A stretch of 64,000 nt of DNA from JBBPYC01 sp965218765. Lineage in GTDB: Bacteria > Pseudomonadota > Gammaproteobacteria > Burkholderiales > Burkholderiaceae_C. Below are positions 62,717 to 64,000 of the stretch, one piece after another (within the stretch, counting starts at the first letter, position 1; every line of letters begins with the position of its first letter). The position numbers were made by a program, and so were the translations under genes. Below the pieces are notes generated by a model. That model searched no databases and had not been told where the DNA came from. It saw only the letters and a program-made list of their open reading frames with translations. The stretch spans positions 423,295-487,294 of the forward strand of contig CBDCLU010000006.1 in assembly GCA_965218765.1 (NCBI GenBank), read 5' to 3'.

Positions 62717-64000
62717 ATGACCAGCGACACGCAAACCGTACTTCCTCACACGCCGACGCTACATCGGTTTGGGCGCCTGCCAGGTGTGGCGCTGCTTGCC
62801 CTCAGCGCCAGCGCCTGCGGCGGAAGCGACGATGCCGCCTTCGTCGATACCAGCACCCTGTCGGCCAAGACCCCGGTCTCGTCGTGTGCGGCGCTCGCCG
62901 GCACCAACGTTGCCGCCGCTTCGATCGGCCTGCCGACCTCGGGGGCGACGATCACGTCGGCCAAACTCGTCGCCGCAGCGCCCGAGACGGTCGGCGCCAC
63001 GAGCGTGACGCGCGCGCTGCCCGAATATTGCAGCGTCGATGGATCGATCCAGCCGGTCGATCCGGCTGCGCCGCCGATCAAGTTCCGATTGAACATTCCG
63101 ACGCAGTGGAACCAGAAGACCATTCAGGTCGGCGGTGGCGGCCTGGATGGGTCGATCCCGTCGAACCTCGCCACGATCGGCACCGGCGGCTCTCCGATCA
63201 GCGCCGCCTTTCCGCCGGACGCTCCATATCCGTTGTCCAGCGGCTACGCCATGTTCGGCGGCGATTCGGGCCACCAGGATCCAGGCAATACGGCCACCTG
63301 GGCGCTCAACCAGGAAGCCTGGGTCAACTTCGGCCATGCTTCGCTGAAGAAGACGCACGACGCCGCCTTCGCGATCATCCAGACCTTGTACGCAGCGCGC
63401 CCGCGCGTGAGCTACTTCATGGGCCAGTCGCAGGGTGGGCGCGAGGCCATGGAAGTGGCACAGCGCTACCCCGACGACTACGACGGCGTCGTTGCGACGT
63501 CGCCGCTGATCGGCTACTCGGCGCACGTGATCCACAAGACGCTGCTCGCCACCGTCCAGACCGGCGCCGGCTGGATTCCACCCGCCAAACAGGCCGCCAT
63601 CGGCGCCGAGGTGCTGCGTCAGTGCGATGGCCTCGACGGCCTCACCGACGGGGTGATCGGCAACTACCTCGCATGCGCTGCGCGATTCGACCCGCAGAAA
63701 GTGGCGCAACCGTACGCGGCGACTCGCTGCGCGGGCGGCGCGGACACCGGCAACAGCTGCGTTTCCGACCCCCAGATCGCGACCTTGAACCAGATGCACG
63801 CGCCGACCCAATTCGGTTTCGAGCTGGCCAACGGCTGGTCCGAGTTTCCAGGGTACGAGGTCGGCCGCGAATCGCAGGGCGGCTGGCTGAACATCAATCC
63901 GCAGCCTTCGCAGGCGGCGCAGCCGGCGCTCGGCCAGCCCGGTGCCACGCTGAGCTATGGAATCATCAAGGATCCGGCCTTCAACCTGGTCAATTTCTCG
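62717..64000 (+). CDS. tannase/feruloyl esterase-family lipoprotein, 3' end cut off
   Basis: The frame is open from ATG 62717 (AGGAG 7 bases before) to the right edge: 428 residues seen of a family usually 500-600 long. The N-terminus LPGVALLALSASACGG suggests a lipoprotein, with a weak lipobox at Cys 34. Tannase-family blocks include QWNQKTIQVGGGGLDG, TWALNQEAWVNFGHASL and YFMGQSQGGREAMEVAQRYP; the Ser of GQSQGG is the nucleophile. Most family members read GCSxGG here, the Cys forming a disulfide next to the catalytic His. The catalytic Asp and His lie beyond the window. Confidence 0.87.
   Translation, partial: MTSDTQTVLPHTPTLHRFGRLPGVALLALSASACGGSDDAAFVDTSTLSAKTPVSSCAALAGTNVAAASIGLPTSGATITSAKLVAAAPETVGATSVTRALPEYCSVDGSIQPVDPAAPPIKFRLNIPTQWNQKTIQVGGGGLDGSIPSNLATIGTGGSPISAAFPPDAPYPLSSGYAMFGGDSGHQDPGNTATWALNQEAWVNFGHASLKKTHDAAFAIIQTLYAARPRVSYFMGQSQGGREAMEVAQRYPDDYDGVVATSPLIGYSAHVIHKTLLATVQTGAGWIPPAKQAAIGAEVLRQCDGLDGLTDGVIGNYLACAARFDPQKVAQPYAATRCAGGADTGNSCVSDPQIATLNQMHAPTQFGFELANGWSEFPGYEVGRESQGGWLNINPQPSQAAQPALGQPGATLSYGIIKDPAFNLVNFS

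Overview
The window is chromosomal DNA of a GC-rich betaproteobacterium, most likely of the order Burkholderiales. The reasons are gene order (a complete division and cell wall cluster, then lpxC, accB-accC-prmA, nrdA/nrdB, ampD-pilR-pilS, ypjD-ffh), a Pseudomonas-type NrdA with two ATP-cones, a lysine/alanine-rich histone H1-like protein, and several Bug-type solute receptors without transporter genes. No tRNA, rRNA, insertion sequence, phage or CRISPR array was seen.

Positions 1-17016 (+): dcw cluster rsmH (5' end cut by the window edge)-ftsL-ftsI-murE-murF-mraY-murD-ftsW-murG-murC-ddl-ftsQ-ftsA-ftsZ. Genes up to ftsQ mostly overlap by a few bases or lie within about 10 bases of each other. 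They make lipid II from UDP-MurNAc and build the divisome. lpxC (lipid A synthesis) follows with a GTG start and no visible Shine-Dalgarno.

Positions 18300-26300: a small membrane protein, ruvC and a receiver-domain protein (-) that lacks its phosphoacceptor aspartate; then (+) a nucleotidyltransferase-like unknown, a TlpA-type thioredoxin, accB, accC, prmA, a zinc-ribbon/DUF3426 membrane protein and a PfkB-family kinase.

Positions 26456-36933 (-): histone H1-like protein, nrdB, nrdA with a sigma-70 promoter flanked by two NrdR-like boxes, and the unit ypjD-PP0621-pilS-pilR-ampD. Divergent ffh follows (+). Positions 38667-47876 (-): opgG-opgH (periplasmic glucans), glrK-lipoprotein-glrR (two-component system with the enterobacterial glrK-qseG-glrR layout), and miaB.

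Positions 48000-64000 look accessory: crotonase-family protein, three Bug receptors, an acyl-CoA dehydrogenase, a CoA-transferase, a GST, a flavin reductase, a dienelactone hydrolase-like protein, a beta-hydroxyacid dehydrogenase-like protein, a MarR regulator divergent from an NTF2/Rid pair, and a tannase-family lipoprotein cut by the right edge. The set suggests uptake, CoA activation and oxidation of an organic acid or aryl ester; the substrate cannot be named. The strongest unexplained signal is a 17-bp palindrome (consensus CGCATAGCAGCTATGCG) ahead of three transcription units here, each time with a -10-like element at exactly the same distance. It suggests one unseen activator controlling a dispersed catabolic regulon.
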